DNA of 64,000 bases from Panicum virgatum (GCF_016808335.1 NC_053148.1:49926930-49990929); one strand, 5' to 3'. Numbered from the stretch's first letter, positions 1 through 12,900 are shown. A program made the numbers and translations. The notes: generated by a model from the sequence alone, not told the origin.

Positions 1-28
1 CTCCACTTTTTTTTTGATCTCCTCAAGA

Positions 29-566
29 TAGGGATGGCAACGGGTACCCGAAACCCAAAACCCGATGGGTTTTTGCTCTATTAGGGTGCGGGCATAGACT
101 AAATTCTATACCCGCAGGTTTCTTAATGGGATAGACTTCGTACCCGTCGGGTTTGCGGTGCGGGTTTGTCCTTCAAGTACCCAAACCCGCAAACCCATGG
201 GTACAATAAACCTGACAACATATAACCTAAAGTACTAATGTCACAAGGTCTTGTATCAAAATAAGGTCTAATCACATGCTAAGAGAGACTTAGGCTCATG
301 TACTTCCATTCCCATCGATGATTACCTATTCATAGACTCATTTGGCTATAATGCATTGTGTATTTGTTTATGTTTTCTATTAAATTTTGTTGCTTCTCCT
401 ATCGGGTACGGGAAACCCGCGGGTACAAAAGACCCGCACGGGTACGGGTACGGGCATGAAATCATACTCGCGACGGGTATGGGTTTTTAACGGGTACGAT
501 TTTATCATGGCGGGTGCGGGTTTGGGTTAGTGATACCCGACGGGTTTGTACCCGTTGCCATCCCTA
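29..566. mobile_element. hAT-type non-autonomous element (MITE)
   Basis: The two ends are perfect inverted repeats of about 19 bp (left end starts TAGGGATGGCAACGGGTAC). They are flanked by an exact 8-bp direct repeat, CCTCAAGA, at 21-28 and 567-574. An 8-bp target duplication with such ends is the hAT hallmark. The 538-bp body carries many short runs of CCCG/CGGG and GGGTACGGG near both ends and an AT-rich centre, and no coding capacity. It must be moved by a transposase encoded elsewhere. Confidence 0.9.
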
Positions 567-635
567 CCTCAAGAGGTGATCCACCAATTCTTGGAGCTGA
601 TGGAGATTGGTAAAATTACCCACCACTGCCACTGA

Positions 636-891
636 TTGCACAAGAAAGCGTTTCGATGTGCTCTTTCATCGATCAACCCGTCGGTCTCCGCAGCCGCCAT
701 GGGTTTCCCTCGCCGCCGCACCCTGGATCTCTGTTGCGCACTGAGTCTCCCTCGTCACAGCGCTCCTTCCCGGTGCTCCTCTTCGTCATGCTCGTCGGTG
801 CAGCCTCGTTCTCTGCCCCTCCCGCTCGACCCGGCGCGCCACAACGCCACGATGCTCTGCCTCGCCGCCTTCGATCCCTCGAAGGCCCGCT
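636..891 (+). pseudogene. Truncated GC-rich gene fragment, product unknown
   Basis: A GC-rich stretch of coding character, including a start-like ATG at 699, ends abruptly at 891 where an LTR begins. Two overlapping frames are open here and I cannot tell which was used. One holds a short hydrophobic segment of signal-peptide or membrane type. No domain is recognisable. It reads as the 5' part of a gene, or a captured fragment, severed by the retrotransposon insertion. Confidence 0.3.
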
Positions 892-2451
892 TGTAGGATC
901 AAGAATACCGACTAGAGGGGGATGAATAGACGGTTTAAAACTAAAAACACAAACACTAGAGAAATTTAATTAGTAATACAAGAGAGTCCTATGTCATGCT
1001 ACTACTATCTCTAGTTTGGGTTTGCAACCTAGAATGACAAGATACAATTCAAACTATAGTAAAGTAAATTGATCAAAGTAAATGCGATAATCAAATTGAG
1101 CAAAAGAAATGACCAAACTTGACACAAGAATTTTTTTGTGGTGTCAATGACTTGCCGGTCACCCCTAATCCACGTTGAGGTGGATTCCAAGAATCAACCG
1201 CTCCACTATTAAGAAACCTCTTGATCTTGAGCCGGTTTGAATCAAAGAACCGCTTCAAGACTTCTCACAACCAATTTCGGGGCTCCTCAACAATCTTCTT
1301 GGAGGTGCTCCATGAAATCCACTCCTCCAAGCCGTCTAAGAAGCGGCAACTCCCAAGATTAACAAGTCGATGACGCTTGCTTGAAGTTTCCCTAGTTCCA
1401 CAAAAGCTCAAACTCTTGATGCAATGCACTAGGAGCCTCTCACACTCACAAAAATGTAATCCCTAAGCAAAGAGAATGAGAGAGAGGGGAAGACCAGCTC
1501 AAATATGTTAAGTGTGCTTTCCAAATGGCCAAGAGGACCCTTAAATGGCCGGCCAATGGGTATATATAGAGTTCCCCTCAAAAACTAGCCGTTACACTCT
1601 TTTCTGCGTAATCGCGGATCGTCCGCGGTTCAAAAACCGGACCGTCCACCCTTATAAACCAATGAGTCAGAGTGCAATGATTGTGCATCAAAACTAACCG
1701 TTACAGCCCTGGCGGACCGTCCGTGCCCTAGGGGCGGACCGTCCGCATTTAAGATTTCCAACCCACCAGAGACGAAAACATCTCTGGACATTTTCAGCAA
1801 TTGACCGGCAGACCGTCAGCGCCCCAGGGCCGGACCGTCTACGGTGCAAGCTATCCGCGCACATAGAGGCAGGAATGCCTCTGTACAAATTTAAGTTAGG
1901 GGGGCGGACCGTCCGCCCGCCTGGGCCGGACCGTCCGCCCGCCTGGGCCGGACCGTCCGCCCTTCATCCATCAAGCCCACCAGAGACAAACTAGTCTCTG
2001 GACGTTTTTCACAAGTGTATGGCGGACTGTCCGCCCATCTGGGCCGGACTGTCCGCACTTGACAGTCAACACAAGTTTTTGAAACCCCGTTTCCAAACTT
2101 TCCAAACGAAGTTAGCCCTCATGCATGCAACTAGACATTTTGAGCAAAATAGCACTAGAGACCCGTCAAGCACGAGTGCAAAGACCCCTCTTTATAGCAC
2201 GGTTATCTATCCTATAAATCCGGTCATTTTTCATCCGCTAACCACCTTATGACCGATAAAATACAAAAGCCCTACAATATACCTTTGCCTTGAGCCCAAG
2301 CTTTGCAAATCATCTCCAACATATTTCACAAACATGATATAACCTCATTCATCCATGGACTAACCTATACTTATCATCTCAAATGAAATCGTTAGTCTAT
2401 AAACATTGTCATTAATTACCAAAACTCGAATTAGGGGACTAGATGCTTTCA
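892..2451 (-). repeat. LTR (3' LTR of a minus-strand retrotransposon)
   Basis: On the plus strand the segment runs TGTAGGATC...GATGCTTTCA, with TG/CA ends. On the minus strand it is directly preceded by a purine tract (AAAAAGGGGGAGAT, rc of 2452-2465) of polypurine-tract type, so this is the 3' LTR of an element transcribed leftward. Its centre (about 1610-2060) holds a dense series of imperfect palindromes built on CGGACCGTCCG. The partner 5' LTR is not found in the window, so the element is incomplete. Confidence 0.6.
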
Positions 2452-3608
2452 ATCTCCCCCTTTTTGGTAATTGATGACAACACTATTTTTGGAGTGATAA
2501 AAAGATTTAAGTCTACTTTATACACAAGGCATAAGGTGGACTTGAATTTGAACTTTGGAAGAACTTATCCAATTTTCCTTGAAAATTTCAGATGTGATAT
2601 GGATAAATTCACCTAAGTTCGATGAGTAGAGAGAACTCCCCCTTGATATGTGCATATAGATTTGAATGAATACCAAGAGCACATATTTATGAATTTGAAA
2701 ATTTTGACGGAGTTTTCCCTACAAGTGAACATCGAGGCATACAACATACAAAATATATATAATTTAAGCTTAACACCATTAGCCCAACCTCACCAACCAT
2801 AAGAACTAGAACATCCACAAATACATAAACATAGTTCAAGCACATATTACAAGCTAAGTTCGAGTTTAAACCACAAATCTAGTCCATGCAAGACACAAAG
2901 ATAAATATGCAATGCAATACTTAGTTCAACACAAAACATCTCAAGAGTAGCAACGGAAGCGAATAAAATCCATGACATCCCATGAGCTCCCCCTAGATCC
3001 ATGCATCACTCCAATGGCAAGCTCTTCTCCCCTTTGGCATCAAGTACCAAGAAGCTTAATCATCCATCGGCGGCGGAGGTGGGTAGAACGGTTGATATGG
3101 ATAGAACTTTGGAGGAGGCACTGGAGCTGGAAATACTGAGTAGAAGTGATCTGAGAAGCCCGTGAAAGCAGTGTTGAAGGTGTCAAAACTCTGCTGTAAC
3201 TGCTACTGTCGCTCCTCAAGCTGTTGAAACTGCTCAGACGATGGGAAGTCATCAAAGCGAGTGTCCATGGTTGCAATATCTGAGTGGAGGTTCTCCTGAA
3301 CACTTCTCATCTGAGTCATCATGGGCTGGAACATGGTCACATTGAAGTGCCGAGTCATCTGCTGCTGCCTGTTCTGAAAGCCCAAGTTCATCTGGTTCTG
3401 CATCTGACTAGCTAATCCCTCAATCTAAATATGCATGCCCTGCTGCATAGATGCAAAGTATGTGTCAAAGTAATCTGTAGGAAGTGCCCATTGTGGCTGC
3501 ACTGGAGGCAGTGCATGTGGCATGGCATGCTTAGCTGCATCTCCTTCCATGTGCCCACCCTCACCCTCATCATCATCATCCTGCTCATGCTTGTAAGGAT
3601 CACCGGGG
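2452..3608 (-). mobile_element. Internal remnant of LTR retrotransposon with gag-like coding
   Basis: Next to the 3' LTR lies a purine tract, then untranslated DNA. From about 3600 down to 3040 on the minus strand is a broken coding segment: an acidic run (DDDDEGEGG), a glutamine/methionine-rich helical part (MQNQMNLGFQNRQQQM) and a proline/tyrosine-rich tail (YPYQPFYPPPPPMD). I recall this composition from the C-terminal part of proteins of non-autonomous grass LTR elements. It is interrupted by in-frame stops and is cut at about 3608 by the next LTR-like block. Confidence 0.5.
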
Positions 3609-5174
3609 TGTCCGACCCTAGAGGGGGAGGGGGTGAATAGGGTCGCTAAACGCTTTTCTATCCTAGGGCTCAATCTAATTGCATAAGATAAACCTAACAC
3701 GTCCTACACATGCTAGTTATGACTAAGGTTTATCTATGCAACTCTCTACTTACCCCTAAAAACTTGCAACCTATAGCCAATCCTAATCAAACTAACTAGG
3801 AAAGTAAAGGCACACAAGAAAGAGTAAATGCGGAAACGTAATAAGGTAAGTAAAGAGGTAAGTGCAAGAGGGATGCAAACTCCCGAGTAGACACGGTCAT
3901 GTAACGTGGTTCGGCACAAATGCCTACGTCCACGGGACACCGAGGCTCTTCCGATCACCGTCTTGCACTACGCCACCAAGGCGATGCCGGCAAGCAAAGG
4001 CAAGTGCACACAAGACACCGAGTCTAGTGCACCGCCACCGTCTCTCTCGGTCACCCGGCCGAAATCCACTACGGAGCTTCTCCACCAAGGAGGGGGCCTC
4101 CTCTTCCCCCGCACAAAGTGTCGTTGCCACTCCACACCAAGACGGAGGGTCACACGACGGATCACAAGTTGCTTGCCGCAGCAAGACTTCTCTCAAGGGA
4201 GCTCTCGCAAGAACTAATCCCTAAACAAGCACTAAGTACTCTCACAAATGTGCTTAAGCCTATATGATGTACAATGAAGCTCTATGGTGGTTGGAGATGT
4301 TCTTGGGTGTGTTTGGGATGTTCAGCAACTCCAGCACACTTCAAATGGACGGGGTGAGGCGTATATATAGGCCACCAAGTCTTGTAGCCGTTGCTCCAAC
4401 GGTCAGCTGAAAATCTGCTACCACCGGAAGAACCGATGCCTCTTGGCAGGGTAGCGTCGGTTCATCCGGTCACTCACAACATGAAGTAGCCGTTGAAGTC
4501 CTGACAGCTGACGCAGAGACCACCGGTTGAACCGATGCAATGCACCGATGCCTCACCGGTTCAACCGGTGCTGAAAGAATCTTCTCCTGGACGCTGACGT
4601 CATTACACCGGTGGTATGCACCGATGCACCGTCGGTTGAACCGGTGCTGAAGAAACTTCTCCTGGGCACTTGACATCGTCTCTGGTACAAAGGACGGCCA
4701 ATGCACCGACGGTATGCTCCGATGCACCGTCGGTTGAACCGGTGCTGAAGAAACTTCTCCTGGGCGCTTGACATCGTCTCTGGTACATAGGACGCCCAAT
4801 GCACCGATGCCCTATTTTGGACCGTCGGTTCAACCGGTGCCTATAGGCTGACTTGGCTTCGATTCCCTTCTGCACCAAGGTATTATGGCGTCGGTTCTTC
4901 CGACTACCACCGGATGCTCCGATGCCCTGGCGTCGGTTCTTCCGGTGCTCCTGAATCGAAGAGCTTTCAGGGCGCTGCCCTGAGACCCGCGAGGGGCGGC
5001 TCCCCCTCGACCCCCGTCCGCTAACCGGGTAGCGGAACCCCCGTAGGGGCGGCCCTTTGGGCCTAGCTACGCCTATCTTCTCTTTGTCATCACTTGAACC
5101 TAAAAGCCTGAGAATGGTCATCTTTAACAATCATATTAGTCCAAGTGTTGTGTGTGTCATCAATCGCCAAAACA
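3609..5174 (-). repeat. LTR-like block, probable solo LTR
   Basis: The block starts TGTCCGACCCTAGAGG and ends CGCCAAAACA, so it has TG/CA ends. It resembles the neighbouring LTR in layout (a GGGGGTGAATAG motif near one end, a TTGATGACA-type motif near the other, promoter-like GC-rich DNA between) but differs in sequence. About 4540-4800 contains a tandem repeat of roughly 98 bp carrying ACCGGTTGAACCG-like palindromes. No 5-bp target duplication was found (CGGGG left, TTATA right), so the boundaries are approximate. Confidence 0.45.
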
Positions 5175-5593
5175 TTATATTGAAATATGGCACGAGAGGC
5201 CATTTTCGCTACAATGCTGCTCCTCATCCATAGCATCACCAGGGAGAGGAGTCAAAGTCCGATGAAGGAATGCAAGATCATAGTGGATTTAACAATATAA
5301 AGTTGGTATTAATAATGACCTAACAGGACACATTTCAGGTTGATTCAATGGATATAAATTAAAATAGAAGAAGTATTATTTTCTTTCGAAATAAGTATGC
5401 ACCGGCTGCATGCATCATCTCTCGAAATTCGAAGAGATGATATCAACCAAGTACGAGCACTATTCCTAGGCATAGCTAGAGTGGACAACTATGCAACCGA
5501 TTTAGATGCGGTCACATCTCTCTCTCTCTACCACCATGCATGTCAAGTTGGACGACGTGGACACAGCCCGGCCGGCCTCGATTGATATGCACC
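5175..5593. other. Chitinase upstream region
   Basis: This is the sequence between the LTR block and the chitinase TATA box. It is AT-rich, with no recognisable coding sequence or repeat end. It is probably the original promoter-proximal DNA of the chitinase gene. Confidence 0.4.
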
Positions 5594-5600
5594 TATATAA
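5594..5600 (+). promoter_or_regulatory. TATA box of the chitinase pseudogene
   Basis: TATATAA lies 76 bp upstream of the ATG of the chitinase reading frame, a normal plant spacing, showing that the 5' end of this dead gene is retained. Confidence 0.65.
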
Positions 5601-5675
5601 GGCCATGCGCGGCCACCACTTCTGTCACACAAAGCAAAGCAGATACCAAAGTGTGCAACAACAAGAGCAGTTGCC

Positions 5676-6071
5676 ATGATGAGAGCACTAGCGGTAGTGG
5701 CCATGGTGGCCACAGCCTTGACCGGGTCCGCACGCGCCGAGCAGTGTGGGTCTTAGGCCGGCGGCGCGCAGTGCCCCAACTGCCTCTGCTGCAGCAAATG
5801 GGGCTGGTGCGGCTCCACCTCCGACTACTGCGGCGACGGCTGCCAGAGCCAGTGCACCGGCAGCAGCAGCAGCAGCAGCCCGCCGGTCGCCGGCGGCGGC
5901 GGCGGCGTCTCGTCCATCCTCACCTAGTCTCTGTTCGACCAGATGCTGCTGCACCGCAACGACGGCGCGTGCCCGGCCCGGGGCTTCTACGCGTACGACG
6001 CCTTCGTCGCGGCGGCCAACGCCTTCCCCGGCTTCGGCAGCACGGGCAGCGCGGAGGCCCGGAAGCGCGAG
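5676..6071 (+). pseudogene. Class I chitinase (GH19) pseudogene, 5' part
   Basis: The frame from the ATG at 5676 reads a signal peptide (MMRALAVVAMVATALTG...), then a cysteine-rich hevein-type chitin-binding domain ([26 protein letters not shown]), a Ser/Pro/Gly hinge, and the start of the GH19 catalytic domain ([33 protein letters not shown]). Intact class I chitinases are secreted or vacuolar and cleave chitin in fungal walls. Two in-frame TAG codons interrupt it, one near the start of the hevein domain (after QCGS) and one just before SLFDQ; both are one C-to-T change from CAG. The frame stops at KRE, exactly where a CACTA transposon is inserted. The gene resumes at 15268. Confidence 0.9.
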
Positions 6072-6749
6072 CACTACACCACAGCCCCCAAATGACGACT
6101 ACAATTTGGTCGGCAAAGACTGAATCAGCGTCTGACCATCAGTCGCTATAGACTTATAGCGACTGACGCCTTTGGTCATGGAAAGTGGCGTCGCTATAAC
6201 CTTATGCCGATGGACAGCCCTATAGCGACTGACTGTTGGACGCTAGAGCGAGAAATACCGACAGGCATACATATGTCGACTGACTGGCTGTTAGAACTTA
6301 TGGCGTATGATTGTTGGACGCTATATTTGTCTGTAGCGACAAACAATCAGACGCAGCAATCAGATGATCTTACAAATCAGGCAATAATTAAGCTCACACT
6401 AATTATAGCAGACAATAATTAAATCAACATTAATCCCAAACAAGATCACATTGAGCATTAGATAAAATTGATTTCACTAAATGGAAGCACACATATATAC
6501 ACACATTGATCACCAGACAATATATATTGCTCAAGATCTGTTCACGGAAGCCATAATAGTTTGAACTTGTACTAATAACTCCATTGCAACAGTACATATA
6601 TAGCAGCCAACACATCAACACAGCATCCAGCCACCAAAAAGATTAAGTGTTCACACAACCATAAAATTTGGTTGGCACATCTCACATATTTGGCTTGCAT
6701 AACCACTACTACATTTGTTTACAAAATGTCTCATATATCCTCCTATGAG

Positions 6750-6853
6750 ATCCAAAATAGCAGAGCATCCATGAAATCCAAAATAGCAGAGCATCCATGC
6801 CTTCCTCTAGCATGATCCAAAATAGCAGAGCATCCATGCCTTCCTCTAGCATC
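6750..6853. repeat. Short tandem repeat inside the CACTA element
   Basis: TCCAAAATAGCAGAGCATCC recurs three times, two of the copies followed by ATGCCTTCCTCTAGCAT, giving a unit of about 38 bp. It lies in the 3' part of the TNPA-like transcription unit and could add repeated residues to, or lie just beyond, its last exon. Confidence 0.75.
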
Positions 6854-7239
6854 TCCCGGAAGTCCCTGAAAAATCGAAGTTGCCATTGAATCAACATTTA
6901 CTTTCACCCAAGTTTCAGAAGGTTAAATGAAGAATAAGAAATGCTACAATTTGACATATTATACTGTGTATCTATCCATGTTCAAACATTTTGACAGCTA
7001 CAATCAAATGCTAGGATTTGCTTTATGAACACTAGCTGCCGTAGCACAGCAAGATAGAGTTTTAATGCTACTATAAAGAAAACTAGAAGCTGTCTACAAA
7101 TTCAAGCCACATGTAAAAGCAGGTGATAAAAAGGTAGCAGCTATGGCTATTTTGGGGCTAATCATCACTAAACAGATGGTAGAATGCATGGAAATAGACT
7201 ACATATTATGCTGTTTGTATAAAGTACATTCAGAATAAA

Positions 7240-9908
7240 TTACCTGCAAACCCATGGGATGACTTTGATGTCTTGTTGACAACCTTCAGCTATGAAAAAT
7301 ATTAGTAATTAGAAACTATGGTTACTCATCACATATCAAAATAAGAAATAAAGTCAAGTTTAAAGTTGTTACTTTATTGTATGGCCACGCAACTGACATC
7401 ATATCAGCATCGCCCATAGTCTCCATTTCATCATAGGGGCGAGGCAGAATTGCATCCATTTTGAGCACAATATTCACAATAACTTCACAATATTGCCTTC
7501 CAAGAGGCTGACCTCCTACCTCAAAGCTTGGATCAGTTGAAATAATTATACCCTTAGCCACAGCTTGATCAGATCTCAATATGGCATATAATATCACCTC
7601 CTTTCCAACCTAAATAGATGATGCATTTATGAGACTTGAATAAATATAGGGAGCATATATTAGATCACAACTAGGAATTCTGTACGAAGGTTTAGAGGAT
7701 TACAAGTTCATCATGGGCAAAGCGAGGGGCAGCATCATTCCTCAGCGTGGTTGTAATCTCCATGGCAGGCGGGGAGGGGGTAGCAACACGCCTATGGTCA
7801 AGAAAGTTCTCATCCTCAGAGTCATCGTAGTGCTGATCATCAGAAACATCATCTCCACACTGAACATCATGTTGCTCATTGACAAGTTCTTCGGATCTTG
7901 GGCTCTACATGAAGCATCAAACTATCATATAAGATTTTAGGTATTGGTGGAAGGCAAGGCAAAAGCTGGTGGAAGTGTTTTACCTCCTGGCGTCGTGAAT
8001 TAGAACCATGCTGCGAGTTGTCTTCAATATTATGACTTTCTCGCACCATCCTTTCCTCTCGGATTTCCTCCTCCATGTCCAATATGCGCTGTTCAAGTGC
8101 TGCTTTCTCCCCTTCAGCCTTTTTACGAGCCAAAATTTCCATTTGAAGCCTTGTAGGTATGAAACACTTCAACCCTGGGGTACCAACATCTTGCGGAGTT
8201 GGACCTAGACCTAGAACACGCACACGTCCTCTAGGCTCCTTTTCTCCACAAACAGCAGCAAATGCATCACCTTGCTGAATTGTTCTATCCTTTAACTCTG
8301 GACGGACTTCAACAATTTTTTTAAGTTTACTCTACAAAAATGAAATAGGAAAGTTTATGCACCAAAAATAATATTACACATTGCGAAGTTTTTAGGACAG
8401 AACTCACAATTATTGGTGCTGCCTGCCTTGAAGGAACTCCATTTTTTCTTGTATGTGTTTTGATATAGAGTTCATCTCTTCGAGGGGGACGCCCTAGCTC
8501 ATCACCCTACAAGTGTTTCACTTTTAGTACTAAAAATGCATGGTACAAGGGTATTAATTTTCAGTATACAAAAGAAAGTTTTCTAGACCAATTCATGCCT
8601 AGAACAGGCGAAGCTCTTGCTGCCCGATGTATGATGTAGCTGTAGCTTTCCACGATTTGTTTTCGCTCTTTTTGTGCGCCTCTGTGATAGAAACAGTTAA
8701 ATGCAAATGTTTATAATCAGATTCATGTTAGTAGTTACTTGCTCCAAAGTCATGTTAGCTGTTACTTACTTCAGATTCAGGAGACTTCCAATAGTTAATA
8801 AGAAAATTCCAGTCAGCATCATTAATTCTTTCCCCATTTTTTCCTTTATTTCATCATCAGTTAATTTGCCACTAAAATACAGTGCCTTTAGCTTTGCCTT
8901 GAACTCCTTCCATTTCTTTCCACAAGTACTCATAAACCAATCAAAAGCAGCATCGTCGATATCATAGATTGCCTAGTGCATTGGAAAAGGATCTAGTCAG
9001 TCAATGCTTAAATTAAAAACTCCAAACAGCCAATGCTTAAGATAAAGATGTGATGGTGGAGTGTTCGAGAAAAAAAAGGATAAGATCACAGGAGAATGAA
9101 ACAGTCCATACCTTTATATCAGTCCATACTTCATACTTCTTCTCAGGTTTAACAAGCCTCCAATCAGAACACCCAACTGATATTTTCCTTCTCACTTGAC
9201 AACCAAGGACACTAGAAAACTTCCTAGAATTCTTTCCTACAGGCTGGCCATATTGATTGAGTGTTATTTTGATCTTTGGCATGTTAGGTGTCCTTGCAAA
9301 TATTTCATCCATTCTAGTTATACCCCTTCCTTTGCTCTTCTTTCGTGAACTCCTTTGCAAATCTGCATCAAAATAATTTAAGAGTGAGAAGTATGAAATA
9401 TCACAAGACAAAATTTATGCTGCAATAATAAGCAACAAACATGCTTGAAGACCTTCATTGTCATGTAAGAAATCTCCAGTGAATTGGCTGTTACGATCTT
9501 GGCCATTCTGATCATTTGCAGAATTGTTAGCACAATTGCTTTGTGTCCATGCGCGCGAACTGTAAGCAATCTGTTCATGTAGATTCTCAGCATAGTTTCT
9601 TGGCGTCCTTACACGCAAATTGTGCCGTTCAGTTGCTGCACCACTTGGCTGATGGGTTCTCTACAAGAAAAGAGCATGATAGTGTAAAATAGTTACTATC
9701 AAGTGAGCAAGTACTATTGTAACAGAAAATTTCATACTAACCTTTGTTCTTTTCTTAGGCTGATTGCGCTGCACCAATGTGTTCATCTTAGGGACAGAAA
9801 GAGCATCCAGCTTCCTTTTGTTTTCTTCAATGTTTGCAAGCCACCGCTGCTCATACTCGCTGAGGGTGGATTGCTTATTGTTTTCTTTTTCTCTTGACAT
9901 TTTTTCTC
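7240..9908 (-). CDS. CACTA second gene: Transposase_24 / TNPA-like protein
   Basis: This is a multi-exon minus-strand gene recognised by pieces. First comes MSREKENNKQ...YEQRWLANIEENKRKLDAL, typical of the N-terminus of this family. Next are a basic segment with RMDEIFARTPNMPKIKI; AIYDIDDAAFDWFMS...KKWKEFKAKLK, typical of Transposase_24; GDELGRPPRRDELYIKTHTRKNG; a charged coiled coil (ILARKKAEGEKAALEQRILDMEEE); and a C-terminal block GKEVILYAILR...ISTDPSFEVGG...LPRPY. Canonical splice sites include donor 9741 and acceptor 9661. En/Spm TNPA binds subterminal repeats and helps the TNP2-type transposase. I saw no disabling mutation, but exon ends beyond about 7300 are approximate. The first exon appears to continue in frame from the upstream TNP2 gene. 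Confidence 0.75.
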
Positions 9909-9940
9909 CTGAAAAGTAGACAAAGAAATCAGCAACCTTT

Positions 9941-12900
9941 TCAAGTATCCAGTAACAAAATACTAGCAGCCCCAATGTTTGCAAAAGGCTTACTTTCTAG
10001 ATTTTTTTTAGACTTCTTTGGATCAACAATTATACCATCTATGTCATTTCTAACACTAGGGACAACCCCATTAACAATATCAACGGTCACATTGGCATTG
10101 AGATCAGGCAATGGCATAACTATTCCACTTCCATTATCTAGGTGCTCACTGTCCAAATTATACATGTCATAAATGTCTCTTGGTTTTGATTGAAGGACAG
10201 CAACCCACTCCAAATCAATTGGATCAGGAACATAGAATACTTGAACTGCCTGTGATGCTAGAATGAAAGGTTCATCTGATATCTTTTCACCAGTATTGAA
10301 CAAATGCCTAAAATTGACTGTTGTGACTCCAAATTGATCAGTTTTTACCCATTTGTTCTGCACCCGGTTATCAACCCAAGCACACTTGAACAACACCACA
10401 TTCCCTTGATGGTGATAGTTCAGTTCAATAATTTCCTTTATAATACCATAATAGGTCTTGTTTCCTATTATGATGTTATCATCATTGCCCCTTTCAAAAC
10501 TCGTTGACTCTGCAACTAGAGCAACCCCACTATTTTGAACAGATCTACTCTCGTCATATTGTTCTGTGTGGAAATCAAATCCATTTATGTTGTAGCTACT
10601 ATACTTCCGTGCAAGCATCATTGGCCCCTTAGCTAAAATTTTTATCTCATCGCCTGCTTCCACACAGTTTTCTTCCACCTGTGGTTATTAGATATACTCC
10701 AATTAACATAAATAAAAAGATCATCTTAACTAACATATGCTAAGTTTATTTATACTTACATGTAATCTAAACCACTCATGAAAAAGGACTCATGATGTAC
10801 ACGGATGACGTCTCGTTTGTTTCGATGGCCAATTGAGGTTAGATAGTCAGCATGCTTGCTGCAAAGGTATTATTATCACTTACCATGAAAGGAAAGTAAT
10901 GATGTGATGACAAGTGAATTAGATAACTTACTCTAAGTAAGGTCCTATATTGCCATAGTTGAACAAAACATATCTATGTGCTTGCACACTTTCCGGCCAA
11001 TCCTCAACCAATGTTATACAAGAAAGGAGTTGTATTACAATTTTCTCCCTGCAGCACTTCATCATTTCTAAATTGCTGGTTAAGTTGAATCTCACCATGT
11101 AAATAGTGAGAACAAAGAGTGAGGCTCTCATAAAACAAAGAACCCTCCACAATTGATCCCTCAGGATGACTTTTTGTATGAACAGAACCCTTCAGTCGCA
11201 TCAGGTACCTCTCAACAGGCCACATGCTACGGAAATGAACTGGACCAGCAATCCTAGCTTGGGCAGGAAGATGAACCATCAAGTGGACCATAATGTCAAA
11301 AAAAAGATGGAAGGAATATAGTCTCAAGAAGGCTCAAGGTTTCAGCTATATCAGCCTCTAGGTCTTCCATATCACTTATTCGTATGACAGGTGAGCAAAT
11401 TTTCTTGAAAAAATTACTTACACGAATCACTCCAGCACTAACTATTTCAGGCAATATATTTCTCACTGCAAGTGGCAACAAGTGTTGAAGAATAATGTGG
11501 TTCTCGTGACTCTTAAGCCCAAATATCTTTCTCTCATTTACATGAACATTATGTCGTATATCTGATGCATAACCAGTAGGAAACTTTACTCCTTTCAGTA
11601 CTTGACAAAATATTTTCTTCTCATCCGGACTCATTGTGTATGGCGCAGGTGGTAAATAAAATTGGTCTTCATCTTCCACAGGGTGAAGGTCAGTTCTAAT
11701 ACCTAGAGCCTGAAGGTCCAATCGAGAATTTAAATTATCCTTAGATTTCCCATCAGTTCCAAATAATGTATTGACAAAGTTATCATCCACATTTTTTCCT
11801 ATGTGCATGACATCAAAATTATGGCGTAGCATCATTTTTTTCCAATATGGAAGTATGAACCAAATAGATCTCCTTTTGAAAATAACTAATGGCTCCCCTT
11901 CCTTGCGTCTCTTGTGTGCTGGTTTCTTTCCAGATGGATCCTTCCCAAAAACAGTACTAAGATCTTTGGTACACTCCAAAATTTCCTCTCCTGAAAGTGG
12001 AGTAGGTGCTGGCCTAAGTTCAGATGTACCAAATTTATTAACATCAAATCTAAATGGATGATTTTCATGCAAGAACCTACGGTGACCCATATAGCAAGTC
12101 TTGCTGCCATTGCCAAGTCTAAGTGAACATGTATAGGAGTGGCAATCAGGACATGCTGCCTCACCAGATGTGACACAACCAGATGCATACCCTAGACCTG
12201 GGAAATCAGTAATAGTCCACAATACTGCAGCTCTCAACGGAAAGTGCTCACCCGTCGAAGCATCATAAGTTCTGACTCCGTTGACAAACATATCTAACAA
12301 ATCATGTACAAGTGGCTGATAATAGATGTCCATATCACTACCAGGAGAATGTTGACCAGGAATCAACAAAGTAAGGATGAAATTTGATTGCTTCATGCAC
12401 ATTGAAGGTGGAAAATTGTAGGGAATACAAATCCCAGGCCAAATGCTATAGCTAACATTTTGGGACCTATATGGATTAAACCCATCTGTGGCAAATGCTA
12501 GGCGGATATTGCGACTATCCATAGCAAACTCCGGATTTTGAAGGTCAAAGTCTTTCCATAGAGGAGAATCTGCAGGATGCCTAAGCAAGCCATCTCTTAT
12601 TCGCTCTTCATCATGCCATCTAGTTAGCTTCGCTGTTTTGGAGGTCAAAAACAATCTTTGGAGCCTTTTTTTAATTGGAAAGTAGCGGAGAACCTTTCTA
12701 GGAACCTTATATACATGTTTGCCATCTAGACTCTTCTTTACTGATTTCCACCGTGAGACCTTACACTTTGGACATGAATTAGAATCTGCATGATCCTTCC
12801 AATAAAGAATACAATCATTTTCACAAGCATGAATACTAGTGTACCCAAGTCCTATGGATTTCACCAATTTCTTAGCTTCATAAAAGTTTCTAGGTAGTGC

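Noticed and set aside
3609..5174. A complete LTR retrotransposon insertion
   Set aside because: TG/CA ends are present but the flanks (CGGGG, TTATA) do not match and no internal region follows, so only an LTR-like block is claimed.
5540..6151. A 203-codon plus-strand protein
   Set aside because: It is the shifted frame of the chitinase sequence; the true frame has hevein and GH19 motifs.
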